Assembly: GCF_005886875.1 (NCBI RefSeq)
Contig: NZ_PNBY01000070.1
Location: 1 to 64,000, forward strand
DNA: 64,000 bases
Source: Pseudoalteromonas aurantia
GTDB lineage: Bacteria > Pseudomonadota > Gammaproteobacteria > Enterobacterales > Alteromonadaceae
Direction of reading: 5' to 3'
A model generated the notes under the pieces. The model made no database searches and was not told where the DNA came from. It saw nothing but the letters and a program-made list of their open reading frames with translations. Positions 16,736 through 26,679 of the stretch are shown piece by piece (position 1 is the first letter of the stretch; each line of letters opens with the position of its first letter). The position numbers were made by a program, and so were the translations under genes.

Positions 16736-19309
16736 TTATAGTAATTTTTTTAGTTTATATAACATCGCATGAGCCTCTCTTGGTGACAGTTCATCTGGGT
16801 CCAGTGATTGAATGGAAAGCTCAAGTTCAGACGGTTCACTGGTTAGTGCGAGTATTTGCTGTGCTGGTGCAGCTGACTCCACGACACTTTGATGATTTTC
16901 TAACATTGTGAGCTTCTGCTTCGCCACTTTCAGTACGTCTTTTGGTACACCTGCTAGGCCTGCGACTTGTAAGCCAAAACTTTTACTCGCTGCACCATCA
17001 AGAACGGTATGCTTAAACGCAATGGTGTCGTTGTGCTCTACCGCATCGAGGTGTACGTTGACCAACTCATTTTGCTGTTCTGCTAATTCCGTGAGCTCAA
17101 AATAATGGGTGGCAAATAAAGTCTTTGCATTAATCTTACGGGATAAATAATCTGCGGTTGCGTAGGCAAGAGACAAACCATCATAGGTACTGGTTCCGCG
17201 ACCTATTTCATCCATTAAAACTAAGGACTGATGCGATGCATTGTTTAAAATAGTCGCTGTTTCTGTCATTTCAACCATGAATGTTGAGCGACCTGATGCC
17301 AAATCGTCACTGGCACCAATTCGTGTAAAAATACGGTCAACTTGCCCGAGTGTTGCATGACTTGCAGGCACGTAGCTTCCTATGTGCGCCATTAGCACAA
17401 TCAAAGCAGTTTGGCGCATATAAGTTGATTTACCGCCCATGTTAGGCCCTGTTATCACCAACATTTTCCGTTGTGGACTTAAATGGACAGGGTTTGCTAT
17501 AAACGGATCTTTACTAACTTGTTCAACAACAGGGTGACGTCCGGCTTCAATACAAATTTCGTCAGACTCAGTTAAATGAGGTCTACAATAGTCAAGAGTT
17601 TGTGCGCGCTCAGCCAATGTATTAAGTACATCTAAGTCAGCAAGTGCAGCGGCCATAGTTTGCAGTTGTTCTAAATAAGGTGCAATAAACTCAAAGAGTT
17701 GTTCATACAACTGTTTCTCTAGAGCCAGTGCTTTGCTTTGGCTGCCGAGTACTTTGTCTTCATGCTCTTTGAGCTCAGGGATAATATAACGCTCATTATT
17801 TTTTAGTGTTTGCCTGCGGATGTACTCCACAGGAACTAAGTGTGAATTTGCGCGGCTGACTTCTATATAAAAGCCATGGACTTTGTTATAGCCAATTTTT
17901 AATGTATTGATCCCTGTGCGTTCGCGCTCGCGTTCTTCTAGTTGATCTAGTATGTCTGTGGCACCTTGGCTGAGTGATCGCCACTCATCTAGGTCGGCAT
18001 TATAGCCAGTTGCTATCACGCCACCATCACGAATTAATACCGGAGGGTTATCGATGATTGCACGTTCTAGTAAATCTTGTAGCCTTGGTAAAGGGGTCGA
18101 TTGTTGGCAGATTTGCGAAATGCGCGCATCGTTACAATCAGATAAAATGGTATGTAATGGCGCAAGAGCCTGTAAGGCTGAGCGTAAACGTGTTAAATCT
18201 CGTGGTCGCGCATTACACAGTGCGAGTCTCGCAACAACACGTTCAATGTCACCAATGTGTTTTAATGCATCATAAACTTCGATACTCAGTTGTGATTCGA
18301 TTAAGCTTGTAATCGCAGATAAACGAGCATTGAGTTCTGAGCGGTTACGGATAGGCGTATGAATACGTCTTTTTAATAACCGAGAGCCCATTGGTGTAGA
18401 GGTTTTATCAAGTATTTGCGCAAGTGTATTATCAATGCTGCCTGATAAATTGACGGTTAATTCTAAGTTTTTACGGGTTGCGGCATCGAGGATGACCGCA
18501 TGCTCGTTTTTTTCTAACGCAATAGCCCGAATATGTGGCAGTGCAGTACGTTGTGTGTCTTTAATATATTGCATAACACACCCCGCAGCGACAAGCGCCG
18601 TGTTTGCTTGTTCTACCCCAAAGCCTATCAAGTCTTTGGTGTTAAATTGTTGGCAGAGCAAATGTTTGGCTGTATCTAAGTCAAACTCCCACTCTGGGCG
18701 ACGTCGGCACCCTTTAATTTGTTCAATTAAATACAAGTTTTGAAAAGACTCTGGATAGAGTAGCTCAGCAGGTTGTAACCTTTGTAATGTTGAGCTCAAT
18801 GCTTCATCTGTTTGTAGCTCAACAATATTAAAGCTACCAGAGTTTATATCTAAATAAGCAAGCCCGTAATGACCTTGTTTATTTTGCCAAATACTGGCGA
18901 GTAAATTATCTTGGCGTTCTTGTAAAAGTGCTTCATCAGTGACGGTTCCAGGCGTAACAATACGTACGACTTTACGCTCTACTGGGCCCTTACTTGTTGC
19001 TGGGTCGCCAATTTGCTCACATAAAGCAACCGATTCACCCATTTGCACTAAACGAGCCAAGTAATTTTCAACGGCATGATAAGGTACACCCGCCATAGGA
19101 ATTGGCGCACCACCTGCTTTACCGCGATGTGTTTGAGAAATATCTAGCAGCTGCGCGGCACGAATTGCGTCATCAAAAAATAGTTCGTAAAAATCGCCCA
19201 TTCGATAGAATAATAAAATATCTTGATGTTCGACTTTGATCCTAAGATATTGCTGCATCATAGGTGTTTGTTGTTTTATAGTATGTTCAGAATATAAATC
19301 TATCGACAT
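16736..19309 (-). CDS. mutS: DNA mismatch repair protein MutS
   Basis: An 857-residue mismatch-recognition ATPase. The N-terminal mismatch-binding motif is [14 protein letters not shown] (the Phe and Glu contact the mispair). Then come the connector, lever and clamp domains, and a C-terminal ATPase with Walker [14 protein letters not shown], the [16 protein letters not shown] loop and Walker [17 protein letters not shown]. The frame is open 48 codons further upstream to 19453, but the ATG at 19309 ([10 protein letters not shown]) gives the family length. The longer start would overlap the divergent pncC. There are 22 bp between the two start codons. Confidence 0.97.
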   Translation of the reverse strand: MSIDLYSEHTIKQQTPMMQQYLRIKVEHQDILLFYRMGDFYELFFDDAIRAAQLLDISQTHRGKAGGAPIPMAGVPYHAVENYLARLVQMGESVALCEQIGDPATSKGPVERKVVRIVTPGTVTDEALLQERQDNLLASIWQNKQGHYGLAYLDINSGSFNIVELQTDEALSSTLQRLQPAELLYPESFQNLYLIEQIKGCRRRPEWEFDLDTAKHLLCQQFNTKDLIGFGVEQANTALVAAGCVMQYIKDTQRTALPHIRAIALEKNEHAVILDAATRKNLELTVNLSGSIDNTLAQILDKTSTPMGSRLLKRRIHTPIRNRSELNARLSAITSLIESQLSIEVYDALKHIGDIERVVARLALCNARPRDLTRLRSALQALAPLHTILSDCNDARISQICQQSTPLPRLQDLLERAIIDNPPVLIRDGGVIATGYNADLDEWRSLSQGATDILDQLEERERERTGINTLKIGYNKVHGFYIEVSRANSHLVPVEYIRRQTLKNNERYIIPELKEHEDKVLGSQSKALALEKQLYEQLFEFIAPYLEQLQTMAAALADLDVLNTLAERAQTLDYCRPHLTESDEICIEAGRHPVVEQVSKDPFIANPVHLSPQRKMLVITGPNMGGKSTYMRQTALIVLMAHIGSYVPASHATLGQVDRIFTRIGASDDLASGRSTFMVEMTETATILNNASHQSLVLMDEIGRGTSTYDGLSLAYATADYLSRKINAKTLFATHYFELTELAEQQNELVNVHLDAVEHNDTIAFKHTVLDGAASKSFGLQVAGLAGVPKDVLKVAKQKLTMLENHQSVVESAAPAQQILALTSEPSELELSIQSLDPDELSPREAHAMLYKLKKLL

Positions 19310-19331
19310 GCATCTACCTAAAAGGGTGAAT

Positions 19332-19820
19332 ATGGAGCTACAACAAGAGATCACGACCCTCGCTGCACAATTGGGTGCTATTTTAACGGATAAACGTCTG
19401 ACAATCACTACCGCTGAATCATGTACTGGTGGCGGTATTAGTTTTGCGCTCACCGATACACCAGGGAGCTCTGCGTACGTAGACCGTTGTTTTGTGACCT
19501 ATAGTAATCAAGCAAAACATGAACTGTTAGGAGTCCCCCTCCCGGTCTTAGCACAATATGGCGCGGTCAGTAAACAAACAGTGCGTGAAATGGCCCAAGG
19601 TGCAGCACACAATGCAAAAGCAGATATAGCGGTTGCTGTTTCAGGTGTTGCGGGCCCTGGCGGTGGTAGTGCAGAAAAGCCGGTTGGGTTGGTCTGGTTT
19701 GCATTTTATATTTTAGGGGATCTCGAAGTAAAAAAATGTATCTTTTCGGGGGATAGGACACAGGTTAGAATGCAAGTCATTGCTTTTGCAATAGATATTA
19801 TAATTAATAAATTTAAATAG
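19332..19820 (+). CDS. pncC: nicotinamide-nucleotide amidohydrolase PncC (CinA C-terminal domain)
   Basis: A 162-residue stand-alone CinA-C domain protein that deamidates NMN to NaMN in pyridine nucleotide salvage. The catalytic signature is [22 protein letters not shown] (given here as [10 protein letters not shown] then [11 protein letters not shown]), followed by [12 protein letters not shown] and [19 protein letters not shown]. The ATG at 19332 is chosen over the longer frame from 19236, which would overlap mutS. It sits between divergent mutS and recA, a common gammaproteobacterial location. Confidence 0.93.
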   Translation: MELQQEITTLAAQLGAILTDKRLTITTAESCTGGGISFALTDTPGSSAYVDRCFVTYSNQAKHELLGVPLPVLAQYGAVSKQTVREMAQGAAHNAKADIAVAVSGVAGPGGGSAEKPVGLVWFAFYILGDLEVKKCIFSGDRTQVRMQVIAFAIDIIINKFK

Positions 19821-19829
19821 AAAATATGC

Positions 19830-19857
19830 TTGATACTGTGATTCCATACAGTATACT
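19830..19857 (+). promoter_or_regulatory. recA promoter with LexA (SOS) box in the spacer
   Basis: The -35 TTGATA (19830-19835) and -10 TATACT (19852-19857) are separated by 16 bp. The SOS box CTGTGATTCCATACAG (19836-19851) exactly fills that spacer, so LexA binding would occlude the polymerase. The recA ATG is 31 bp after the -10. Confidence 0.92.
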
Positions 19858-19887
19858 TACTCGCATTACGCAAGATTGGAGAAGCAA

Positions 19888-20937
19888 ATGAACGATAATA
19901 AACAAAAAGCACTTGATGCTGCATTGTCACAAATTGAACGTCAGTTTGGTAAAGGTTCAATTATGAAGTTAGGTGATAGCCAAGCTTTAGATATTGAAGC
20001 TATCTCAACCGGTTCACTAGGGATAGATATTGCTTTAGGTATAGGTGGTTTACCAACAGGACGTATTGTCGAAATTTATGGTCCTGAGTCATCTGGTAAA
20101 ACAACGCTTACCCTTCAAGTTATTGCTGAAGCACAAAAGAAAGGCAAAACATGTGCCTTTGTTGATGCTGAGCATGCGCTAGATCCAGTCTATGCAGAAA
20201 AACTCGGTGTAAATGTTGATGATTTATTAGTATCGCAACCAGATACAGGTGAGCAGGCACTTGAGATTTGTGACATGCTAGTTCGTTCAGGCGCAGTCGA
20301 TGTTGTGATTGTAGACTCTGTTGCTGCACTTACGCCAAAAGCTGAAATTGAAGGTGACATGGGTGATCACCATGTTGGTTTACAAGCTCGCTTGATGTCA
20401 CAGGCATTACGTAAATTAACTGGTAACATCAAACGCTCTAATACTTTGTGTATTTTCATTAACCAAATCCGTATGAAAATTGGTGTGATGTTTGGTAACC
20501 CAGAAACGACGACTGGTGGTAATGCATTAAAGTTCTACTCGTCCGTACGTATTGATATTCGCCGTATCGGGTCTGTAAAAGATGGTGATGAGGTCGTGGG
20601 TAACGAGACGCGTGTTAAAGTAGTTAAAAACAAAGTTGCACCACCGTTTAAGCAAGCTGAGTTCATCATTATGTATGGACAAGGTATTTCTAAACATGGC
20701 GAATTGATTGACCTAGGTGTTAAACACAAGTTAGTTGAAAAAGCCGGTGCTTGGTATAGCTATAAAGGCAGTAAAGTAGGCCAAGGTAAGTCTAATTCAA
20801 TTAAATTTTTGAAAGACAACCCTGAAATCGCAAATGAGATTGAAGGTCAATTACGCGAAATGTTATTACTGCAAGCCACGATCAAACCAGAAGACGGTGA
20901 GGATCAAGGTCTTGCTGCGGTAGATGCTGAAGCATAA
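19888..20937 (+). CDS. recA: recombinase RecA
   Basis: A 349-residue strand-exchange ATPase and LexA co-protease. Walker A is [16 protein letters not shown] (residues ~63-78), followed by the Walker B region [20 protein letters not shown]. Loop L1 is [20 protein letters not shown], loop L2 is [20 protein letters not shown], and an acidic C-terminal tail ends the protein. The ATG at 19888 follows GGAG. The TTG-initiated extension to 19876 is rejected. It is SOS-controlled through the LexA box. The usual downstream recX is not present before the IS-rich region. Confidence 0.98.
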   Translation: MNDNKQKALDAALSQIERQFGKGSIMKLGDSQALDIEAISTGSLGIDIALGIGGLPTGRIVEIYGPESSGKTTLTLQVIAEAQKKGKTCAFVDAEHALDPVYAEKLGVNVDDLLVSQPDTGEQALEICDMLVRSGAVDVVIVDSVAALTPKAEIEGDMGDHHVGLQARLMSQALRKLTGNIKRSNTLCIFINQIRMKIGVMFGNPETTTGGNALKFYSSVRIDIRRIGSVKDGDEVVGNETRVKVVKNKVAPPFKQAEFIIMYGQGISKHGELIDLGVKHKLVEKAGAWYSYKGSKVGQGKSNSIKFLKDNPEIANEIEGQLREMLLLQATIKPEDGEDQGLAAVDAEA

Positions 20938-20948
20938 ATTGAAATGAT

Positions 20949-20972
20949 AGCCAGATGCAACTATATCTGGCT
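20949..20972 (+). terminator. hairpin after recA
   Basis: AGCCAGAT (20949-20956) pairs with ATCTGGCT (20965-20972), with the weak T-rich run GCTTTGCT following. It probably acts as the recA terminator and separates it from a missing recX position. Confidence 0.5.
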
Positions 20973-21031
20973 GCTTTGCTATATTTAGAATAATAAAAAG
21001 TGTGGCGTATAATTAATATATGCCATCCTCT

Positions 21032-21170
21032 GAGTCTGTAAGTAACTTTGTGTAACTGCCACCATTTACATGTAATCCGTTAAATGGTGTTCGAATTCAA
21101 TCATAAAGCGATTTAAAACTGTTCGCCAATTTTTGATTGGCTTTGTCCATTTCTTAGATGCATCTATTGT
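21032..21170 (-). pseudogene. IS256-family transposase C-terminal remnant with one IS end
   Basis: The minus frame from 21170 to the TAA at 21066-21068 encodes 34 residues including KKWTKPIKNWRTVLNRFMIE and FEHHL. This resembles the C-terminal end of IS256-family transposases (KWT-PI-NW...F---FE-RL). Beyond the stop, the sequence to about 21032 (GAGTCTGTAAGTAAC on plus) looks like the IS256-type inverted-repeat end. The remnant stops abruptly at 21170/21171, where the IS3-type element begins. The rest of the transposase is absent on the other side of that element. Confidence 0.75.
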
Positions 21171-21234
21171 TGATCTGCTTTAATCAAACAGGACACTTTA
21201 ATAATGGAATATAATCCAATTATTGAGGTGTTAA

Positions 21235-21507
21235 ATGACAAAACGAACAAACAGAAATTATACGGCTGAATTTAAGCAAGAAGCTGTGGCATTGGTAACT
21301 GGGCAAGGTTACAGCGTACCAAAAGCAGCGGCGTCTTTAGGTATCACAGATAAAATACTTTATAACTGGAAAGCTAAGTTTGAAACTGAGCAATCTGGGA
21401 CCAGTTTAAGTGCAGATGAACGAACAGAGCTGTTAAGGCTGTGCAAGGAAAATAAAGAACTCAGGATGGAAAAGGAGATCTTAAAAAGGCCAGCGCCCTC
21501 CTGCTAA
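21235..21507 (+). pseudogene. IS3-family orfA (helix-turn-helix), frameshifted near its end
   Basis: Ninety residues are readable. The helix-turn-helix NYTAEFKQEAVALVTGQGYS plus KAAASLGITDKILYNW is followed by the leucine-zipper region ELLRLCKENKELRMEKEIL. The usual KKASA continuation is displaced: in an A5 run at 21483-21487 one A appears lost, so the frame ends LKRPAPSC. Adding one A restores KKASALLLKETK and a stop near 21523. The programmed -1 signal for OrfAB is in this same region. Confidence 0.82.
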
Positions 21508-21559
21508 AGGAAACCAAGTAACGTTTAAAACCGTTAAGAAGCTCTCTTCAGTATTTCCA

Positions 21560-22383
21560 GTGAGTAAGCTTTGTAAAGTAATGAACGTCAGTCGCTCAGC
21601 CTATTATGCTTGGCTAAAGCGACCCGCAAAAATCATTACAGCAGAGCATTTGCATATGTATCGAAGAGCCAAAGTCATCTTCGAGCAAAGCAGAAATAGC
21701 TTGGGTTATCGAGAGCTGAAGAAGCGGTTATGCAAGGAGGGCTTTAAAGTCAGCGAATATGGCGTTAAGAAGTTAATGGCTAAGCTTGGTTTAGTTGTAA
21801 CTCAGCGAGTTGCCTACAAAGTCACAACCAAGCGCAAACATAGTGATGCCGTTGCTGATAACCTGCTGGATCAGAACTTCAATCCTGTTGCACCAAGTCA
21901 GGTCTGGGCTGGTGATGTGACGTATTTAAAAACAGGGGAAGGCTGGATGTACCTAGCCATTGTTATGGACTTATATTCACGCCGCATCGTTGGCTGGCAC
22001 ATAGATAAGCGAATGACGACTGACTTGGTCAGCAAAGCTATGATGAAAGCTTATAACTTACGTCAGCCACCAAAAGGCTTGGTGTTTCACTCTGATAGAG
22101 GCCCACAATATACCAGTAAGCATTACCGTAAACTGCTAACCACCCACGGTATTAGAGCGAGTATGTGCGATGTTGGAGCGTGTTGGGATATGCGGTTGTT
22201 GAACGCTTCTTCGCTAGCTTAAAACACGATTGGTTGTTGAAAGCTCCTCAGCCAACACATGAGTATATGAGAGATGATGTGGCAGCGTATATGCGCTATT
22301 ACAACTTAGAACGACTTCATACGGTAAATGGTGATCTGTCGCCAATTGAATATGAGCAAAGTTCCTTAAGAGAAGTGTCCTGA
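21560..22383 (+). pseudogene. IS3-family orfB (DDE transposase), frameshifted
   Basis: The catalytic core shows WAGDVTYLKTGEGWMYLAIV (first Asp) and GLVFHSDRGPQYTS (second Asp). GACWD ends the first frame, which runs on to 22222. The expected NAVVERFFASLKHDW with the catalytic Glu continues in another frame (22165-22383). Where GATAATGCG is expected the sequence reads GATATGCG near 22189, a 1-bp deletion. The HTH_21 segment YRRAKVIFEQSRNSLGYREL is intact. The protein is therefore inactive unless these are sequencing errors. Confidence 0.88.
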
Positions 22384-22417
22384 TTTAGTTGCGCAGAACA
22401 CTAAAACATAATTAGCA

Positions 22418-23581
22418 CTAGAATGCATATTTTACTGAGAACTGTAAACGGGTGATATCTCCTTTTAAACCGCTTTGTGTTTCACGAGTACCTACTTTGT
22501 ACTCAGCGCCAAAAGTAAGTTTTTTGACCGGTGAGTAAAGTAAGTTTGCACTATAGCTTATACTCGACTCCGTCGGATCGCCAGAGATCGGTAGTAGGTT
22601 AGTGTCATTGTCGGCAGAAAAGAAGGAATATAAGAACGTTGAGCGAAACTGGCTGTTCCAGTGGTGCTGATAGCCAATAAAGCCAGATGTTGAATCGATG
22701 GCGTGTAACTCATTACCATCATAAACACCTCCGTTGGCAACGTTTAGGCCTATATAACGGCCAAGACCTTTACCTTGTGTCAGCATAAATTTAAGGTTGT
22801 TCTTACCAAAGTTCACTCTACCTGATGCACTAATACCAAACGATGTTTCACTCTCATCGGCTGCACCTGTTTTATAGGTTAGCTGACGAGCTAGTGCGCT
22901 GACTACAACATTCCCCCAATCGCCTTTATGGGTATAACGCGCTGTAAAGTCGGGCATACTTGCGTCATCGGTTACAACTCGACCTTGCTGCGCGGTTGTG
23001 ATTGTGCTTTCTGGGTTTTCAGCAGAAAAAGACCAATTACCCACCGCATATTTGACCATTGCTTGACGCACAAACACAGTGCCTTCACCAGGTCCAACAA
23101 AGTCTAATGTTTCAGGCAATGCACCGACATTTTGAAAATTTGACCATGCTTGACCAAATAACCATCCTTTGTAGGTGATAAACGCTTGTCTTAGACGAGG
23201 TGAATAAGAGTTACTTACTCGTTCATTACCACCGCCTGTGACAATAAAGTCTAATTCGATTTTTGTTTTGATATCACTGCCATCAGCTAGCTTAGTCGCC
23301 GTCGAAAAGTTAAATCGTGATTGACGTGCGTGCATGTCGAACACCGCATCTTCAGCGCTGCTTGCCGATACTGGCGTCGTGCCCGGAACGTAAAAGTCCC
23401 TACCTATATGGGAGCTAGGCAATGTGCCATCAGAGAAGTCACTCCACATAGCATCTAACTTTACATACCCACCATAATTTACTTTGGTGTCACCAATTGT
23501 TGCAGCGTAACTCGGAGCGCTTAAGGCTGCTGAAACGGCAATTGCTGTAAGGGTTTTTATTGCGAAATACTTTATTGTCAT
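22418..23581 (-). CDS. DcaP-like outer-membrane porin
   Basis: A 387-residue outer-membrane beta-barrel. The signal peptide ends SAALSAPSYA|ATIGDTKVNYGGYVKLDAM. The body has alternating beta-strand character with the DcaP hallmarks NFSTATKL and FGQAWSNFQN, and it ends in the terminal aromatic signature FSVKYAF. It is divergent from acs and shares the promoter region carrying the AGACTAAGG motif. That suggests uptake of short-chain acids under the same control, as an inference. Its stop lies only 17 bp from the end of the IS3 element, so its original terminator may be lost. Confidence 0.82.
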   Translation of the reverse strand: MTIKYFAIKTLTAIAVSAALSAPSYAATIGDTKVNYGGYVKLDAMWSDFSDGTLPSSHIGRDFYVPGTTPVSASSAEDAVFDMHARQSRFNFSTATKLADGSDIKTKIELDFIVTGGGNERVSNSYSPRLRQAFITYKGWLFGQAWSNFQNVGALPETLDFVGPGEGTVFVRQAMVKYAVGNWSFSAENPESTITTAQQGRVVTDDASMPDFTARYTHKGDWGNVVVSALARQLTYKTGAADESETSFGISASGRVNFGKNNLKFMLTQGKGLGRYIGLNVANGGVYDGNELHAIDSTSGFIGYQHHWNSQFRSTFLYSFFSADNDTNLLPISGDPTESSISYSANLLYSPVKKLTFGAEYKVGTRETQSGLKGDITRLQFSVKYAF

Positions 23582-23945
23582 AATTTTTGTTCCTTATAGC
23601 CACGTTGAATAGGCAACGATTATTGAATAGGGTCATCATCACTTTCGATTAAGCATGAATTTTACTCAATTACCTATTGGTCTATGAGACTAAGGTGGCA
23701 CGAATGAGAAGTTGGAAAGAGTTGTATTGGTATTGGGTATAATTTATATCATGTAAAATTATGTTATTTCATGATTTTATGATGTTAACCATCTGATTGT
23801 ACTGTTTAATTCAATAAGAATGCTGCTTGCTCAAAATTACAACTCTTTTCGGGCCATATACAACTAAGGTCTAATACTCTCCTGTGCGCAGCTGAGTGAT
23901 CCTTGATGAAAGCCTTTCGGCAAGTAATTTACCATGGAGATGACT
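23582..23945. promoter_or_regulatory. porin-acs divergent regulatory region
   Basis: This 364-bp gap between divergent genes contains two copies of a shared element: AGACTAAGGTGG at 23687-23698 and CAACTAAGGTCT at 23861-23872, the latter 74 bp before the acs start. Related dyads occur upstream of crbS and of the DUF4212 gene. The GTCTATGAGAC dyad at 23680-23690 overlaps the first copy. They are candidate binding sites for the LuxR-type regulator encoded nearby, by inference only. Confidence 0.5.
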
Positions 23946-25886
23946 ATGTCACAGAGCATTTATCCTGTTCCTGAAAAAATCAAGAACGCCGCACTTATTG
24001 ATAATGACCAATACAACGAAATGTATAAGCAATCGATAGAGGATCCGCACGGTTTTTGGGCTAAGCATGGACAGCGCCTAGACTGGTCGACATCCTACAC
24101 CAAAGTAAAGAACACGTCTTTTGATAAAGGTCATATTGATATCAAGTGGTTCGAAGATGGACAACTCAATGCTTCTTTCAACTGTATTGACCGTCATTTA
24201 GCAGACAAAGCTGACAAGGTTGCGCTGATCTGGGAAGGCGACAACCCAGAGCATGGTGAAAATATTACTTATCAACAGCTACATGATGAAGTGGCAAAGC
24301 TCGCAAATGGTTTAAAAAAATTAGGAATTGAAAAAGGCGATCGCGTGGCGATATATATGCCAATGACACCACAAGCTGTATATGCTATGCAAGCTTGTGC
24401 ACGAGTAGGGGCGGTACACTCAGTGGTATTTGGTGGCTTCTCTCCATCTGCAATTGCAGACCGGATCAAAGATTCTGGTGCAAAAGTGGTCATTACCTCA
24501 GATGAAGGACGCCGTGGCGGCAATGCTGTTCCATTAAAAGCAAATGTTGATGAAGCTGTTGCACAAGAGAGTGTTACCAGTGTAGAGCATGTAATTGTAC
24601 ATCAGCTAACAGGGGGAGAGGTCGAGTGGAACGCACATGATATATGGTGGCATGATCTGATTAGCGACTTGCCAGCGACATGCGAACCAACCCCCATGAA
24701 TGCTGAAGATCCTTTGTTTATATTATATACCTCAGGCTCTACCGGCCAGCCTAAAGGCGTTGTTCATACAACTGGGGGCTATTTAGTCTATTCATCAATG
24801 ACCCATGAATATGTTTTCGACCTAAAAGCAGAGGATGTCTATTGGTGTAGTGCGGATGTAGGTTGGATCACTGGCCACAGTTATATCGCCTATGGCCCGC
24901 TTGTTAATGGGTGTACTCAAGTTATATTTGAAGGCGTGCCTACTTATCCAACAGCTGGTCGTATGGGTGAAATAGTTGATAAGCATAACGTTACTATTTT
25001 ATACACGGCACCAACGGCTATTCGTGCACTCATGGCCAAAGGCGATGAACCAACGGCAACATCAAATCGCTCAAGCTTACGTATTTTAGGCTCAGTGGGT
25101 GAACCCATTAACCCTGAAGCATGGAGTTGGTATTACGAAAGTATTGGTAATGGTACATGCCCAATCGTAGATACTTGGTGGCAAACGGAGACCGGCGGCA
25201 TCATGATCACACCATTGCCAGGTGCGACAGATATGAAACCAGGCTCAGCGACTCGACCTTTCTTTGGTATTGCACCAGCACTGTTTGATGCTCAAGGTGA
25301 CACACTCGAAGGCGCAACGGATGGTAACTTGGTTATCCTAGATTCGTGGCCATCTCAGGCTCGTACGGTCTATGGTGATCATGAACGTTTTGAGCAAACT
25401 TATTTCTCTGCATATCCTGGAGTTTACTTTACAGGTGATGGCTGTCGTCGTGATGAAGATGGTTATTACTGGATCACAGGGCGCGTAGATGATGTACTGA
25501 ACGTGTCAGGTCACCGTCTTGGAACTGCGGAAATAGAAAGTGCGCTCGTGGCACATGAAGCGGTAGCTGAAGCGGCTGTTGTTGGTTACCCTCATGAGAT
25601 CAAGGGACAAGGTATTTATGTTTATGTCACGCCAAATGAAGGCATTGAGGTGAGCGATGCGTTGACAAAAGAAGTCAGAAACTGGGTTCGTAAGGAATTA
25701 AGTCCAATAGCATCACCGGATATGATCCAATGGTCACCTGGCTTGCCTAAGACACGTTCAGGAAAAATTATGCGTCGCATTTTACGTAAGATCGCAGCAA
25801 ATGAGTATCAACAGCTGGGAGATACCTCTACGTTAGCAGATCCGAGTGTGGTAGATGAATTGATTGAAAACAGGTTGAATCGTTAA
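23946..25886 (+). CDS. acs: acetyl-CoA synthetase
   Basis: A 646-residue AMP-forming acetate-CoA ligase that activates acetate for growth. Motifs are the P-loop [20 protein letters not shown], the [12 protein letters not shown] region and [10 protein letters not shown] (acetate pocket, with the usual Trp). The [20 protein letters not shown] hinge and C-terminal [17 protein letters not shown], with the acylatable catalytic lysine, complete the set. Three in-frame ATGs occur. The one at 23946 is six bases after GGAG (23936-23939) and is preferred. It is the core enzyme of the acetate block and lies directly upstream of crbR. Confidence 0.97.
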   Translation: MSQSIYPVPEKIKNAALIDNDQYNEMYKQSIEDPHGFWAKHGQRLDWSTSYTKVKNTSFDKGHIDIKWFEDGQLNASFNCIDRHLADKADKVALIWEGDNPEHGENITYQQLHDEVAKLANGLKKLGIEKGDRVAIYMPMTPQAVYAMQACARVGAVHSVVFGGFSPSAIADRIKDSGAKVVITSDEGRRGGNAVPLKANVDEAVAQESVTSVEHVIVHQLTGGEVEWNAHDIWWHDLISDLPATCEPTPMNAEDPLFILYTSGSTGQPKGVVHTTGGYLVYSSMTHEYVFDLKAEDVYWCSADVGWITGHSYIAYGPLVNGCTQVIFEGVPTYPTAGRMGEIVDKHNVTILYTAPTAIRALMAKGDEPTATSNRSSLRILGSVGEPINPEAWSWYYESIGNGTCPIVDTWWQTETGGIMITPLPGATDMKPGSATRPFFGIAPALFDAQGDTLEGATDGNLVILDSWPSQARTVYGDHERFEQTYFSAYPGVYFTGDGCRRDEDGYYWITGRVDDVLNVSGHRLGTAEIESALVAHEAVAEAAVVGYPHEIKGQGIYVYVTPNEGIEVSDALTKEVRNWVRKELSPIASPDMIQWSPGLPKTRSGKIMRRILRKIAANEYQQLGDTSTLADPSVVDELIENRLNR

Positions 25887-25932
25887 TATTGCGTTAAAAA
25901 CTTGAATTTCATTGGATTCTAACCGTACTATA

Positions 25933-25961
25933 TCGGCTGTCCTCTCTTAGATGACAGCCGA
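25933..25961 (+). terminator. hairpin between acs and crbR
   Basis: TCGGCTGTC (25933-25941) pairs perfectly with GACAGCCGA (25953-25961), followed by AATTTT. It ends 17 bp before the crbR ATG and overlaps its leader, so it could terminate or attenuate acs read-through into crbR. Confidence 0.6.
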
Positions 25962-25978
25962 AATTTTAGGAGTAAAGC

Positions 25979-26632
25979 ATGAATCAGTTTTTAATCGCGG
26001 ATGATCACCCTTTATTTAGGGAGGCTTTGAAAGGCGCACTTCAAACTCAATTTGAAGGTTTAGAGGTTTTTGAGTCGGAAAACTTCGAGACAACGTTATC
26101 AGTTTTATCCTCTCAGGAAGAGTTAGATTTACTCTTGTTAGACTTACATATGCCCGGTAGTGGAGATTTGTATGGTTTGATCCGAATAAGAGAAGACTAT
26201 CCCTGTTTACCTATTGTCGTTATTTCAGGCAGCGAAGACTTGACCATCATTTCAAAAGTGATGGGTTATGGTGCTATGGGCTTTATTCCTAAAGCATCTT
26301 CATCACAGGATATTGCTCGAGCAATTGCGCATGTACTCGAAGGAGATAGTTGGTTACCGGTATCAATTAAAGACAAAGTGTCAGGGTTAGAAATAGAAGA
26401 CAAAGAAGTTGCGCAACAGGTTGCTTCACTGACACCTCAGCAGTATAAAGTACTGCGTTATTTACATGAAGGCTTGTTGAATAAACAAATTGCGTTTGAG
26501 TTGCACATATCAGAAGCCACAGTAAAAGCACATATTACGGCTATCTTCAGAAAGTTAGGTGTTTATAATCGAACTCAAGCAGTATTAATTGCGTCAAAGT
26601 TGCAGCTTGAACCTGTTGAAGCCATGTCGTAA
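25979..26632 (+). CDS. crbR: LuxR-family response regulator of the acetate switch (CrbR-like)
   Basis: A 217-residue response regulator. The receiver domain has IADDHPLFREAL (acidic pocket), phospho-acceptor Asp in LLLLDLHMPGSG and Lys in GFIPKASS. A C-terminal LuxR/FixJ helix-turn-helix follows (LTPQQYKVLRYLHEGLLNKQ, ISEATVKAHITAIFRKLGV). It is next to acs and in the same block as the SSS-fused kinase. In Vibrio and Pseudomonas the CrbS/CrbR pair activates acs, which supports this name. AGGAG precedes the ATG. A perfect hairpin lies in the leader. Confidence 0.88.
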   Translation: MNQFLIADDHPLFREALKGALQTQFEGLEVFESENFETTLSVLSSQEELDLLLLDLHMPGSGDLYGLIRIREDYPCLPIVVISGSEDLTIISKVMGYGAMGFIPKASSSQDIARAIAHVLEGDSWLPVSIKDKVSGLEIEDKEVAQQVASLTPQQYKVLRYLHEGLLNKQIAFELHISEATVKAHITAIFRKLGVYNRTQAVLIASKLQLEPVEAMS

Positions 26633-26679
26633 AAACGTAAGCAACGAAGTGTCATAATCGCACTTCATTGCCAATTTAT

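Larger units (their letters stand above)
21171..22400 (+). mobile_element. IS3-family insertion sequence, decayed
   Basis: A 1230-bp element with orfA and orfB in the IS3 arrangement. The proposed ends are TGATCTGC at 21171 and GCAGAACA at 22393-22400 (complement TGTTCTGC), 7 of 8 matching, with TG/CA termini. A second shared inner block is CAGGACACTT on the left versus AAGTGTCCTG on the right. No flanking direct repeat is visible (TGT versus CTA). Both reading frames carry 1-bp deletions, so it is probably immobile. Confidence 0.85.

Noticed and set aside
19310-19453. Longer N-terminus of MutS
   Set aside because: The extra 48 residues overlap the pncC start and are absent from family length.
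21168-22403. Target-site duplication of the IS3 element
   Set aside because: Flanking TGT and CTA do not match, so none is claimed.
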